Source: Paenalicyclobacillus macrosporangiidus
GTDB taxonomy: Bacteria > Bacillota > Bacilli > Alicyclobacillales > Alicyclobacillaceae
Length of the DNA: 64,000 bases
Direction of reading: 5' to 3'
Assembly: GCF_900116805.1 (NCBI RefSeq)
Contig: NZ_FPBV01000001.1
Span: 124,001 to 188,000 of the forward strand
Part shown: in pieces, positions 36,103 to 47,635 of the stretch
Numbering within the stretch: position 1 is the stretch's first letter
Layout of the letters: each line of letters begins with the position of its first letter
Notes under the pieces: generated by a model
What the model saw: the letters and a program-made list of their open reading frames with translations, nothing else
Databases searched by the model: none
What the model was told of the DNA's origin: nothing
Position numbers and translations under genes: made by a program

Positions 36103-37404
36103 TCAGGCCCGCAGCGACAGGGCGCGCCCGGCGGCACACGTGCCCGCCAGATGGCCGGTGGAGAAGGCGACGGTAATGTTGTAGCCGCCGGTGTGCGCGT
36201 GGACGTCCATCACCTCGCCCGCGAAGAACAGCCCCCGGCAGATCTTGGATTCCATCGTGCGCGGGTCAATCTCTTTCACCGACACGCCGCCGCCGGTCAC
36301 GGTCGCCTGCGCCAGCGGCAGCGTCCCGGTGACGCGGACCGGAAACGCCTTGAGCAGCCGGGCCAGGCGCTCGAGGTCGGCGTTGCGGGCATTGGCCAAC
36401 ACTTGGTCGGCCGGGATCCCCGCCCGCTCGACCATCACCTCGGCCAGCCGGTCCGGGAGAAGGGATTCCATCACGGTGCGAACCCGTCTGCGGGGTTCCG
36501 CCTGGCGGCGATCCGCCCAATCCGACATCAGATCGGCCATGGACCGCGCCGGCAGGGTGTCGATCTCGACGGTCAATGCCACCCCCGGGGCGCGCCGGCG
36601 GGCCGTGGAGACGTAGTGGCTGCACCGCAGCGCCACCGGGCCGCTGAGGCCGAAGTGGGTGAAGAGGAGGTCTCCTTGTTCCTCCGTCAGGCGCTTGCCG
36701 CGGCCATCGCGCACGGTCGCGGTGATGCCGCGCAGGGAGATGCCCTGCAGACGGCGTTCGCGGATGAACGGCTCGTCGCTGGTGAGCGGGACCTCGGTGG
36801 GATACGGATCGACAATCGTGTGGCCGAGGCGGCGGGCCCACGGGTAGGCGTCGCCGGTGCTGCCCGTCTTCGGCACGCTGCAGCCGCCGGTGGCCACGAC
36901 CACCGACCGTGCGCGCACCTCGCCGCCGCTGCGCAGACGCACCCCCCGGATCTCGCCGTCCTCCGCCAGCAACCCGCTGACCGGACAATCTTCCCACACC
37001 TCGGCCCCTGCGTCATAGACCTTGTTCACCAACGCCTTCACGACCGTCTCCGCCTTGTCCGAGACGGGGAACACGCGCCCTCGGTCCTCCACTTTGAGCC
37101 GGATGCCCAGGGATTCGAAGAAGCGCCGCACGTCTTCGTTGGAAAACCGGTGCAGGGCGGAGTACAGGAAGCGCCCGTTGCCGGGGATGTTCTTCATCAG
37201 TTCCGGCAGAGGCTTGGCGTTCGTCACGTTGCAGCGGCCGCCGCCGGAGATGCCCAGTTTGCGCCCGAGGCGGTGGCCTTTTTCAATCAAGAGCGTGTCG
37301 GCGCCGGCTTCGCACGCGGCGATGGCGGCCATGAGTCCGGCCGGGCCGCCGCCGACCACGACGACGTCGCGTACGGATGCGGATGAGGCAGATGGCAAGG
37401 ACAC
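36103..37404 (-). CDS. HI0933-family flavoprotein (NAD(P)/FAD-dependent oxidoreductase)
   Basis: A 433-residue FAD protein: VVVVGGGPAGLMAA (GGGPAG at 18-23), then KLGISGGGRCNVTN, ATGGCSVPKTGSTGDAY and a C-terminal GLFFAGEVMDVHAHTGGYN motif, all diagnostic of the HI0933/YhiN family. The reaction is unknown. GTG 37404 is chosen since GAGGTGA lies 4 bases upstream; an earlier ATG at 37479 adds an unrelated stretch. It is convergent with the MFS gene and divergent from a LacI regulator. Confidence 0.88.
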   Translation of the reverse strand: MSLPSASSASVRDVVVVGGGPAGLMAAIAACEAGADTLLIEKGHRLGRKLGISGGGRCNVTNAKPLPELMKNIPGNGRFLYSALHRFSNEDVRRFFESLGIRLKVEDRGRVFPVSDKAETVVKALVNKVYDAGAEVWEDCPVSGLLAEDGEIRGVRLRSGGEVRARSVVVATGGCSVPKTGSTGDAYPWARRLGHTIVDPYPTEVPLTSDEPFIRERRLQGISLRGITATVRDGRGKRLTEEQGDLLFTHFGLSGPVALRCSHYVSTARRRAPGVALTVEIDTLPARSMADLMSDWADRRQAEPRRRVRTVMESLLPDRLAEVMVERAGIPADQVLANARNADLERLARLLKAFPVRVTGTLPLAQATVTGGGVSVKEIDPRTMESKICRGLFFAGEVMDVHAHTGGYNITVAFSTGHLAGTCAAGRALSLRA

Positions 37405-37613
37405 GGTGTCACCTCGTCGACGTATCGGTGTCGATTCCGTCCCCGGTATCGGGCACGGATCGATTTGTGGTCTGTGCAATGCCCGCGGTCTTCCAAAAGT
37501 CTACGTGTTCGAACCGAACCGCGATCCGGTGCACGGCAAGAGGGCCGCGCCGCCGGGGGATCGGGCACACGTCGAGTGTACGGGACGCGCCAAGGCGAAT
37601 CAAATCTTCTCTC

Positions 37614-37642
37614 TTGCCGGGACACGACGGGCCTGATATTCT
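37614..37642 (+). promoter_or_regulatory. Promoter of the second lacI-MFS operon
   Basis: TTGCCG (37614-37619), 17-bp spacer, TATTCT (37637-37642). Both hexamers match consensus at 4 of 6. The rest of the 326-base gap 37405-37730 holds the operator below and nothing else I can identify. Confidence 0.55.
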
Positions 37643-37649
37643 AATGATA

Positions 37650-37674
37650 GAAACCGGTTTCAGGGAACGGTTTC
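37650..37674. promoter_or_regulatory. LacI-type operator: perfect palindrome plus a second half-related site
   Basis: GAAACCGGTTTC (37650-37661) is a perfect 12-bp palindrome with a central CG, the LacI/GalR operator form. A related GGGAACGGTTTC follows at 37663-37674. Both sit at about +1 to +25 of the predicted promoter, ideal for autorepression. Confidence 0.65.
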
Positions 37675-37730
37675 AATTTCATCGCGCCTGCTTGTCCGGA
37701 TGGCGCGGCCGTTCGGAGAGGAGGGAGCAT

Positions 37731-38795
37731 GTGGCGGATCGTCCCAGGGGTGACAGCAACAAGCCGATCACGATTCTGCACGTGGCACGCGCGGCAGGCG
37801 TGTCCAAAACGACGGTGTCGCGTTATCTGAGCGGGCAATACCACCTCTTGTCCGAGGAGACCCGGCAAAAAATCGAGTCCGCCATTGCGGCGCTCGACTA
37901 TCGGCCCAACCAAATGGCGCGCGGCCTGAAGCGGGGGCGCAGCGGACTGGTGGGGATGGTGGTGGCGGACATCGCGAATCCGTTCACCGTGGATGTCCTG
38001 CGCGGCGTGGAGGACGAGTGCAAACGCTGCAGCATGAATGTGCTGTTGTGCAACACGGGCAACGATCCGGAGCAGGAGCGGGAATACATTTTCATGCTGC
38101 AGGCGCACCGCATCGACGGCCTGATCATCAACACGACCGGGCAAAACAACGCCTTTCTCAAGGCGTTGGCACACGACCGCACTCCCATCGTGTTGATGGA
38201 CCGCAAGGTGCCTGCGCTGCCTTTTGACACCGTGTGCGTGGACAACCGGCAGGCCACCCGGGCGGGCCTGATGCACCTGTTGGAACAGGGGTACCGGCGC
38301 ATCGCCTGGTTCACCGAGCCGGTGGACGGGATCAGTTCGCGCGCGGAGCGAGTCGGCACCTATCGAAGGGTGATGGAGCAGCACACAAAAGGGGGAACGG
38401 ACGATGTGTTCGTGGTGAACGTCCGCGTCCCTGGAGAGGTGGAAACGGCATTGGCGACGTTTCTGTCGAAGGCGGCAGGGGAGGCGCCCGCCGTATGCTG
38501 TGCCAACGCGGTGGTGGCCCTGCGGGTGGTCGAGGGGCTGAACACCCTCGGGGTGCGCGTCCCGGAGGACGTGGGTCTCGTGTCGTTCGACAATCCGGAT
38601 TGGGCGGGGTTGGTGTGTGGCGGCATCACTGCGATTGAACAACCCACCTACGCTCTGGGGGTCACCGCGATGCGCCGGGTGTGGGCGCGCATGCAAGCAC
38701 CGCAAGAGATGCCGCCGGAGTTGATTGAACTTCCGGCGCGTCTGGTCGCCCGCGGTTCGACGGTCAGGGCGGCCATCCGACCTGAATCTGGTTAA
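37731..38795 (+). CDS. LacI-family transcriptional regulator (GntR/KdgR-like)
   Basis: A 354-residue repressor. The helix-turn-helix is ITILHVARAAGVSKTTVSRYL with YRPNQMARGLKRGRSG as hinge, followed by a two-lobed effector domain (MVVADIANPFTVDVLRGVEDEC; LVSFDNPDWAGL). GTG 37731 is preceded by GGAGAGGAGGG; an out-of-frame ATG overlaps it. The MFS gene follows after 9 bases, so the regulator and its target transporter are one operon. Confidence 0.92.
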   Translation: MADRPRGDSNKPITILHVARAAGVSKTTVSRYLSGQYHLLSEETRQKIESAIAALDYRPNQMARGLKRGRSGLVGMVVADIANPFTVDVLRGVEDECKRCSMNVLLCNTGNDPEQEREYIFMLQAHRIDGLIINTTGQNNAFLKALAHDRTPIVLMDRKVPALPFDTVCVDNRQATRAGLMHLLEQGYRRIAWFTEPVDGISSRAERVGTYRRVMEQHTKGGTDDVFVVNVRVPGEVETALATFLSKAAGEAPAVCCANAVVALRVVEGLNTLGVRVPEDVGLVSFDNPDWAGLVCGGITAIEQPTYALGVTAMRRVWARMQAPQEMPPELIELPARLVARGSTVRAAIRPESG

Positions 38796-38804
38796 TGAGG
38801 AGGC

Positions 38805-40097
38805 GTGAAGATGGACATTCAGGCGAACCTGCCTGGCGCGCGCTGGGCACGTCTCATCCCGCTCGCATTTATCACGTACAGTTTGGCCTATTTGGATCGC
38901 TCCAACTACGGATTCGGCGCCGCGTCCGGCATGGCCAAGGCGCTGCACATCACGCAGGGGGCCTCATCTCTGCTGGCCGCCCTGTTCTTCCTCGGCTACT
39001 TTTTCTTTCAAATCCCGGGCGCCCACTATGCGGAGCGCCGGAGTGCGAAGCGGTTGATCTTCTGGAGCCTCATCCTGTGGGGGGTGTTGGCGTCCCTGCA
39101 AGGGGTGATCACGAACATCCCGCTTCTGTTCGCCGATCGTTTCCTGCTCGGCGTGGTGGAGAGCGCGGTCATGCCCGCCATGCTGATCTTCCTGAGTCAC
39201 TGGTTCACCAAGGCGGAGCGCTCCCGCGCCAACACGTTCCTCATCCTCGGCAATCCGGTCACCGTGCTGTGGATGTCCGTCCTCTCCGGTTACCTGGTGC
39301 ATTGGTTCAACTGGCAGGGGATGTTCATCATCGAGGGGATCCCGTCCATCCTGTGGGCGTTCATCTGGTGGAAGCTCGTCGATGATGAGCCCGCTCAGGC
39401 GCGGTGGCTGACGGAGGCCGAGAAGCGGGCTGTGACGGACGCGCTGCAGGCCGAACAAAAGGAACTGAAGGCCGTTCGCAACTACCGGGAGGCGTTCCGC
39501 ACCCCGTCCGTCGTCCTGCTGGCAGCTCAGTACTTCTTCTGGAGCATCGGGGTGTACGGGTTTGTCATCTGGCTGCCTTCCATCATCAAGGCGGCTTCTA
39601 ACGCGGGGATCGTTGCCACCGGTTGGCTGTCTTCGCTGCCGTACCTGCTGGCGGCCATCCTGATGTTGATTGCGTCCCAGTATTCCGACCGCACGTTGAA
39701 CCGAAAGGGCTTCGTGTGGCCGTTCCTGTTGGCGGGCGCCGTCTGTTTCTACGCCTCGTATGTCCTCGGTCCGTCACATTTTTGGATCGCCTACGTGCTG
39801 CTCGTCCTCGCGGGCGGCATGATGTACGCGCCGTACGGGCCTTTCTTCGCCATCATTCCGGAGATTCTTCCGAGAAATGTGGCCGGCGGGGCCACGGCGC
39901 TGATCAACAGCATGGGGGCGCTCGGTTCGTTTGTGGGGTCGTACTTTGTCGGTTACCTGAACGGTGTGACCGGCGGACCGGGGGCATCCTACATCTTCAT
40001 GGCGCTGTCGTTGGTCCTGGCGGTGATCCTCACGCTCCTGGTCCGCGCGCCGCGGCATCGCGCACAGGCCGTCGCGGCGGGGACGGCCACCCGTTGA
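38805..40097 (+). CDS. MFS transporter, ACS/phthalate-tartrate type
   Basis: A 430-residue, 12-helix carrier. [18 protein letters not shown] early in the protein and [14 protein letters not shown] as motif A are characteristic of the anion:cation symporters for carboxylic acids such as tartrate, phthalate or 2-keto-3-deoxygluconate. GAGGAGG lies close before ATG 38805. With its LacI regulator it resembles a sugar acid uptake unit lacking catabolic genes nearby. Confidence 0.88.
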   Translation: MKMDIQANLPGARWARLIPLAFITYSLAYLDRSNYGFGAASGMAKALHITQGASSLLAALFFLGYFFFQIPGAHYAERRSAKRLIFWSLILWGVLASLQGVITNIPLLFADRFLLGVVESAVMPAMLIFLSHWFTKAERSRANTFLILGNPVTVLWMSVLSGYLVHWFNWQGMFIIEGIPSILWAFIWWKLVDDEPAQARWLTEAEKRAVTDALQAEQKELKAVRNYREAFRTPSVVLLAAQYFFWSIGVYGFVIWLPSIIKAASNAGIVATGWLSSLPYLLAAILMLIASQYSDRTLNRKGFVWPFLLAGAVCFYASYVLGPSHFWIAYVLLVLAGGMMYAPYGPFFAIIPEILPRNVAGGATALINSMGALGSFVGSYFVGYLNGVTGGPGASYIFMALSLVLAVILTLLVRAPRHRAQAVAAGTATR

Positions 40098-40142
40098 GAC
40101 CGGACCGCCGAGACCGGCCGGCCGCGGTTGGCATGGCGCGAT

Positions 40143-40172
40143 TTCACTTTGGCCCTCCGGTTTCGGTACAAT
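40143..40172 (+). promoter_or_regulatory. Promoter candidate for the alcohol dehydrogenase gene
   Basis: TTCACT (40143-40148), 18-bp spacer, TACAAT (40167-40172, 5 of 6). Confidence 0.45.
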
Positions 40173-40233
40173 GGGGGAGGTTGGGTCGGCGAAGCCATGC
40201 CGCCGGCCCGCTCACCGAAAAGGAGGCCGAGAC

Positions 40234-41403
40234 GTGAATCCTTTCCGCTTTCACAATCCCACAGTCCTGTATTACGGCAAGGGCCAGATAGAACAGCATC
40301 TGGCGGCTGAGGTCACGCGTTATGGCAAGCGGGTGCTGTTGGTGTACGGGGGCGGCAGCATCAAGCGAAACGGCCTGTACGACAAGGTGATGGGCATTTT
40401 GACGGAGGCGGGCGTGCAGGTGTTCGAGCTGCCCGGTGTGGAGCCGAACCCGCGGCTCACCACGGTCTACAGGGGGATCCAGATCTGCCGCTACGAGCAG
40501 ATTGACCTGATTTTGGCCGTCGGCGGCGGGTCCGTGATCGACTGCGCCAAAGGCATCGCCATGGGGGCGAAGTTCGACGGCGACATCTGGGACGTCTATC
40601 AGCGCAAGGCGAAGGCCAACGATGCGTTGCCGCTGGGCGCTATCTTGACGCTGTCCGCCACCGGATCGGAGATGAACGCCGGCGGCGTCATCACCAACTG
40701 GGAGACGAAGGAGAAACTCGGGGGCAGCGCGCCGCCGCACACGTTCCCGCGCTTTTCCTTCTGCGATCCGGAGAACACCTTCACCGTCCCGCGCGACCAG
40801 ACGGTGTACGGCACGTGCGACATGCTGGCGCACTGCTTCGAGCATTATTTCCACCCGACCCACAACACGCCGCTGCAGCAGCGGCTGATTGAGTCGGTGA
40901 TCGCCACCATCATCGAGACGGCGCCGAAGGCGCTGGAGAACCCGACCGATTACGACGCGCGCGAGACCTTGATGTACTGCAGCACGATGGCGCTCAACGG
41001 GATGATCAACATGGGCGTCGAGGGCGACTGGGCGTGCCATGCCATCGAGCACGAGATCAGCGCCATCTACGACATCCCGCACGGCGGCGGGCTGGCCATC
41101 GTGTTCCCGAACTGGATGGACTACGTGGTCGACGCCGGGCCAGAGCGGTTCGCGCAGTTGGGGACGCGGGTGTTCGGGATCGATCCCGCCGGAAAGTCCG
41201 TGGACGAGCTGGCCCGCGAGGCTATCGCCGAGGTCCGCGCCTTCTTCCGGCGGATCGGGGCGCCGCAGCGGCTGGCGGACTACGGCATTGGCGACGAGCA
41301 CATCGAGCGGATGGCAGAGCAGGCGGTGCGCTTCCGCAAGCTCGGCTCGTTCAAGAAGTTGGACAAGGAAGACGTGGCCGAGATTCTGCGGCGTTGTCTG
41401 TGA
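40234..41403 (+). CDS. Iron-containing alcohol dehydrogenase (butanol dehydrogenase-like)
   Basis: A 389-residue group III alcohol dehydrogenase. NAD(P) binding is at [15 protein letters not shown]; metal ligands are in the [11 protein letters not shown] and [21 protein letters not shown] motifs. It is closest in pattern to the NADPH-dependent butanol dehydrogenases YugJ/YugK. GTG 40234 has AAAAGGAGG about 8 bases upstream. Monocistronic, with its own terminator. Confidence 0.92.
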   Translation: MNPFRFHNPTVLYYGKGQIEQHLAAEVTRYGKRVLLVYGGGSIKRNGLYDKVMGILTEAGVQVFELPGVEPNPRLTTVYRGIQICRYEQIDLILAVGGGSVIDCAKGIAMGAKFDGDIWDVYQRKAKANDALPLGAILTLSATGSEMNAGGVITNWETKEKLGGSAPPHTFPRFSFCDPENTFTVPRDQTVYGTCDMLAHCFEHYFHPTHNTPLQQRLIESVIATIIETAPKALENPTDYDARETLMYCSTMALNGMINMGVEGDWACHAIEHEISAIYDIPHGGGLAIVFPNWMDYVVDAGPERFAQLGTRVFGIDPAGKSVDELAREAIAEVRAFFRRIGAPQRLADYGIGDEHIERMAEQAVRFRKLGSFKKLDKEDVAEILRRCL

Positions 41404-41421
41404 CGGGTTTCGCACCCGTGT

Positions 41422-41443
41422 GGCCACCCCGGGCGGGGTGGCC
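41422..41443 (+). terminator. Terminator of the alcohol dehydrogenase gene
   Basis: A perfect 9-bp stem GGCCACCCC / GGGGTGGCC with a GGGC loop, followed by a T-rich stretch (TTCGTCGTGTCTTTC). Confidence 0.7.
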
Positions 41444-41499
41444 TTCGTCGTGTCTTTCGGGCGATACGTGCCAAACTGCACACCGGGGGACATGCCGAC

Positions 41500-41539
41500 A
41501 AAAAAGGCGGTCCCGGAAGTGCCGAAGCACTTCGGGACC
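41500..41539 (-). terminator. Intrinsic terminator of acnA
   Basis: Read leftward: a 13-bp stem (one bulged base) of 41539-41527 with 41522-41509, loop TTCG, then GCC and TTTTTT (41505-41500). A textbook rho-independent terminator. Confidence 0.85.
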
Positions 41540-41576
41540 TCCTCTTTCCATGCCGCCCGAGCGTGGCGGACGTCCA

Positions 41577-44294
<2,718 letters not shown>

Positions 44295-44529
44295 GATAGT
44301 TCCCCCACTCTCTGTTCGATTTCTGAACCACATTTTCGCAGAACACGGGGCCTGTGTCGAATGGGAATCCAAAAACGCGATGAGTGCATGCGGATTCTCT
44401 ATATCCCCGCGTGCCGCCGCGCCGCCGGAGAAGACGAAAGCGGGCGCCCGGCGGGCCCAGATGAGGCCGAGGCAGTCACCTGTCACTCTACTATCAACCC
44501 TGCATCGTTGCAAGTTGAAGCGGTTGGAA

Positions 44530-44559
44530 TTGTCCTCCCAGGCTTCCGGCGGCTACAAT
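44530..44559 (+). promoter_or_regulatory. Promoter of the alaX-like gene
   Basis: TTGTCC (44530-44535), 18-bp spacer, TACAAT (44554-44559, 5 of 6), ending 19 bases before the start codon. Confidence 0.55.
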
Positions 44560-44578
44560 CAGGGCGGAGGTGGGCGGC

Positions 44579-45808
44579 ATGTCCCTGGCGGAGAAGAGGC
44601 TCTACTACCACGACAGCTATTGCACGCGGTTCACCGGGGTGGTCACAAGTTGCCGGGAGGCGGAGGGACGATGGCTTGTCCGCCTGGATCAGACGGCGTT
44701 CTATCCGACGTCGGGCGGCCAGCCGCACGACACGGGGCGGCTGGGAGACGCGCGGGTGCTCGACGTGTTTGTGGAGAACGGAGAGGTCGTTCACGCCACC
44801 GACCGGCCGCTCCCCGAGGGAGAGGCCGTCGAAGGCGAGATCGACTGGGTGCGGCGGCACGATTTCATGCAGCAGCACTGCGGGCAGCACGTGCTGTCGG
44901 CCAGCTTCGAGCAATTGTACGGCATGGACACGGTCGGGTTTCACCTGGGCGCCGAGTGGGTCACCGTCGATCTCGATGCCGAACCCACCTGGGACCAGGT
45001 GGCGGAGGCGGAGCGGCTGGCGAATCAAGTGGTGTGGGAGGACCGGCCGGTGTACGCGCGTTTCGTCACGAAGGAGGAACTGGCCGCCCTGCCGCTGCGG
45101 CGTGCGCCCAAGGTGAACGAGGATGTGCGCGTCGTGACCATCGAAGGGTTCGATCACAATCCGTGCGGCGGAACCCACCCGCACCGGACGGGGGAGATTG
45201 GGCTCATCAAAGTGGTGAAGACGGAGCGGATGCGGGGCGGCACGCGGCTGACCTTCGTCTGTGGGAAACGGGCCCTGCGCGTGGTGCAGGCGCGCTTTGA
45301 GGCGGTGAACGAGCTGGCGCGGCGCCTCTCGGTGTCCGTCGAGGACCTGCCCGCGGCGGTGGAGAAGCTGTCGCAGGAGGCGCAGGGCGCGCAGAAGCGG
45401 ATGCGGGTCCTGCAGGACCAGTGGCTGGACCTGCGGGCGGAGGCGCTCGTTCGGCGCGCCGCGCCGGAAGGCGGGGATGTGCAGGGGGGGCCGTGGATCT
45501 GCGATGCGGTGGAGGACGTGGACACGGCGGACGCGCTGCGGGGATTGGCCCAACGGGTGACCGGGCGGGAAGGCGGCGCCACCGTGTGCGCCCTCGCGGC
45601 GGACACGGGTGAGCGCGTGTCCTTGGTGGTGGTGAGCCGCGATCCGCGGGTGGACGCGGGCACCGTGGTCCGCGCCGCGCTCGCGGCGCACGCCGGCAGA
45701 GGCGGCGGCAACGCGAAGCAGGGCCAAGGTTCGGCGCCACTGGTACCCGGGACGGATGCGTCCACCGTCTGCGAGACGGTGCGCCGGGTCCTCGCATCCT
45801 TGGCCTGA
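44579..45808 (+). CDS. Alanyl-tRNA editing protein AlaX, long form with DHHA1 domain
   Basis: A 409-residue trans-editing protein that hydrolyses mischarged Ser- or Gly-tRNA(Ala). The zinc site is H100-x3-H104 (QQHCGQHVLS) and C196-x3-H200 (CGGTHPHRTGEIG), identical in layout to the AlaRS editing domain. A coiled-coil segment (about 255-290) and a DHHA1 domain ending with GGGNAKQGQG follow. ATG 44579 has GGAGG 8 bases upstream. It lacks the AlaRS catalytic domain. Confidence 0.93.
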   Translation: MSLAEKRLYYHDSYCTRFTGVVTSCREAEGRWLVRLDQTAFYPTSGGQPHDTGRLGDARVLDVFVENGEVVHATDRPLPEGEAVEGEIDWVRRHDFMQQHCGQHVLSASFEQLYGMDTVGFHLGAEWVTVDLDAEPTWDQVAEAERLANQVVWEDRPVYARFVTKEELAALPLRRAPKVNEDVRVVTIEGFDHNPCGGTHPHRTGEIGLIKVVKTERMRGGTRLTFVCGKRALRVVQARFEAVNELARRLSVSVEDLPAAVEKLSQEAQGAQKRMRVLQDQWLDLRAEALVRRAAPEGGDVQGGPWICDAVEDVDTADALRGLAQRVTGREGGATVCALAADTGERVSLVVVSRDPRVDAGTVVRAALAAHAGRGGGNAKQGQGSAPLVPGTDASTVCETVRRVLASLA

Positions 45809-45828
45809 CGCGGAAGACGGCGGGATCC

Positions 45829-45864
45829 GATGCGCTTCGCCCGGGCGCAGGGCCGGGGCGCATC
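45829..45864. terminator. Hairpin between convergent alaX and tagO
   Basis: GATGCGC (45829-45835) pairs with GCGCATC (45858-45864), with further partial pairing outside (GGGATC copies). No T-tract; a shared weak terminator is possible. Confidence 0.4.
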
Positions 45865-45881
45865 CGGGATCGCCGCATCGC

Positions 45882-46844
45882 TCAGCGTTGCAGGAGCACC
45901 AGGATCATGGACGCCAGGGAGAAACAGGCGCTCAGCAGATACATGAACGTCACCGCCTGGACCTGGGAGAAGCCGTAGCTGAGCAGACGGTGATGACCGT
46001 GCGACTTGTCCGGCTTGTACACCGGCCGGCCCTCCAGGGCGCGCCGGATGACGACCCGCAGCCCGTCGAGGATGGGCACCCCGAGCGCGAGCACGGGGAC
46101 GAAGATGGAGATGACGGTGGCGGATTTGAACGCGCCGATCACCGCGATGGAAGCCAGGAGAAATCCGAGCAACGTGGATCCGGCGTCGCCCATGATGATG
46201 CGGGCCGGGTAGAAGTTGTGGCGCAAAAACCCGAGGGCGGCACCGGTCAACGCGGCCGCCCACAGGGCCGAGGCCGCGTCTCCCTTGATGATGGCGATGA
46301 ATAAGAGGGTCCCCGCCGAGATGCTGGCGATCCCGGCGGCCAATCCGTCCAGCCCGTCCAGGAAATTGAATACGTTGATGACCCCGACGATCCACACCAA
46401 GGTCACCAGGATGGAGACAAACGCGGGAAACTGGACAAAGTGGGGGTGGCCGAACGGCATGGAAAAACCGCGGACCGTGCCGCCACAGCCGGCCACGACC
46501 GCCGCGGCAATGAGCTGTGCGACGAACCGCGGGGACGCCGGGAAGTCCCGGCCGCGGGTCTTGTAGTAGTCGTCCACGAGCCCGATGGTGAACAAGAGCG
46601 CCGAGCCGGCGAGCATGCCCCAGTACACGCGCGGCACGTGTCCCAAGTGTATGGAGCCCGCCAGGCTGGCCGCCACAAAGCCGGCCAGGATGGCCGCACC
46701 GCCCAGCAGGGGCAGAGGTTGTTTGTGCACTTTTCGCGCGTTGGGCAGATCGACGAATCGCCAACGCAGCGCCAGCCGGCGCAGCGGCGGCACCAGAAGC
46801 CAGCTGACCGAGAACGCGGCCAGCGCAACGGTCAGATCCGTCAA
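45882..46844 (-). CDS. tagO: Undecaprenyl-phosphate GlcNAc-1-phosphate transferase TagO
   Basis: A 320-residue, about 10-11-helix membrane enzyme of the MraY/WecA superfamily that starts wall teichoic acid or other surface polymer synthesis by loading GlcNAc-1-P on undecaprenyl phosphate. Conserved active-site loops are GLVDDYYK, NVFNFLDGLDGLAAG, IIMGDAGST and KSHGHHRLL. The gene for a small membrane-anchored protein precedes it by 12 bases on the same strand. Confidence 0.93.
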   Translation of the reverse strand: MTDLTVALAAFSVSWLLVPPLRRLALRWRFVDLPNARKVHKQPLPLLGGAAILAGFVAASLAGSIHLGHVPRVYWGMLAGSALLFTIGLVDDYYKTRGRDFPASPRFVAQLIAAAVVAGCGGTVRGFSMPFGHPHFVQFPAFVSILVTLVWIVGVINVFNFLDGLDGLAAGIASISAGTLLFIAIIKGDAASALWAAALTGAALGFLRHNFYPARIIMGDAGSTLLGFLLASIAVIGAFKSATVISIFVPVLALGVPILDGLRVVIRRALEGRPVYKPDKSHGHHRLLSYGFSQVQAVTFMYLLSACFSLASMILVLLQR

Positions 46845-46856
46845 CGTTGTCGCCTC

Positions 46857-47327
46857 CTACCAATTGACCGGCTGCTTCACGGTGTGCATGCTGCCCTGAT
46901 CATCCGCCCACAGGACCGTCAACTGACGCGCCTGCGCGTCGTACTGGGTCTCGGCCAGCGTCTGCTGGCGCTTGGTCGCGGGATCGGCGAAGACGATGGT
47001 CAGCGATTGGCCGTGATCGTACAGGGCGTACAGCCGGGCCATCTCCACAGCGAACGACAGGCGCTGATCCACCGGGAGCGGATGTCCGAGCGTGAGCACG
47101 TACGACATCGGCTCAATGCCGGTGCCGGTGTCGATGTCGGTCAACTGCCCGATGTGGTGCGTGACCACGTATTCATAGAACGAGTGCTTGTGCGCCGCCG
47201 CACGGGCGGCCGCGACCTGGCGCATGTAAGCGTACAGGCCGAGCATCATGAGCGCAAGGACCGCGATGGCGATGGCCAGGTACACCTGGCTGCGCGCCTT
47301 GCGCCGCTTGACATCGGTGGTGTGCAC
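46857..47327 (-). CDS. Membrane-anchored hypothetical protein upstream of tagO
   Basis: Not recognised. 156 residues from GTG 47327, chosen because GGAGGGG lies 5 bases upstream. A short basic N-terminus (KRRKARSQ) precedes one membrane helix (VYLAIAIAVLALMMLGLYAYM); the remaining about 110 residues are predicted outside the cell, with alternating polar and hydrophobic strands. It is in the same transcription unit as tagO, which hints at a role at the cell envelope (inference). Confidence 0.7.
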   Translation of the reverse strand: MHTTDVKRRKARSQVYLAIAIAVLALMMLGLYAYMRQVAAARAAAHKHSFYEYVVTHHIGQLTDIDTGTGIEPMSYVLTLGHPLPVDQRLSFAVEMARLYALYDHGQSLTIVFADPATKRQQTLAETQYDAQARQLTVLWADDQGSMHTVKQPVNW

Positions 47328-47492
47328 TCGGACCCCTCCGCACCGGCAGCGTCCAAGCGCCGCCGCTTTCACATGCGATTATACCGGAGGGTGGACGCAG
47401 GCGACCAGTCTGTCCGCGGATTGGAGCGGGAAAGACGGCAAACCGACACCGATTCGCCACAGGACGGTCACACCTACGGGTCAGGGCAGCTT

Positions 47493-47521
47493 TTGTCCGG
47501 GGTCCGCGCACGTGCTATGCT
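47493..47521 (+). promoter_or_regulatory. Promoter of the MFS exporter
   Basis: TTGTCC (47493-47498), 17-bp spacer, TATGCT (47516-47521). The 308-base gap 47328-47635 holds this promoter and the tandem repeat listed next. Confidence 0.55.
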
Positions 47522-47564
47522 TGATTCCGTGTGAGCTCGGGAACAGCGAATGGGTGCTGTCGGG

Positions 47565-47586
47565 ATGTTGTCCACATGTTGTCCAC
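47565..47586. repeat. Perfect tandem 11-bp repeat in the exporter leader
   Basis: ATGTTGTCCAC occurs twice in direct succession (47565-47575 and 47576-47586), about one helical turn apart, between the promoter and the MFS start. Each copy contains TTGTCCAC, which resembles the high-G+C DnaA box TTGTCCACA; it may equally be a regulator site. Confidence 0.6.
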
Positions 47587-47635
47587 GCGATGGCGGACCG
47601 CCCGGCGGGCGGACAGCGAAGGGGGGACGGACCCA

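Noticed and set aside
47568-47587. Replication origin (DnaA boxes)
   Set aside because: Only two TTGTCCAC-like copies, no A/T-rich unwinding region and no dnaA, dnaN or gyrase genes nearby.
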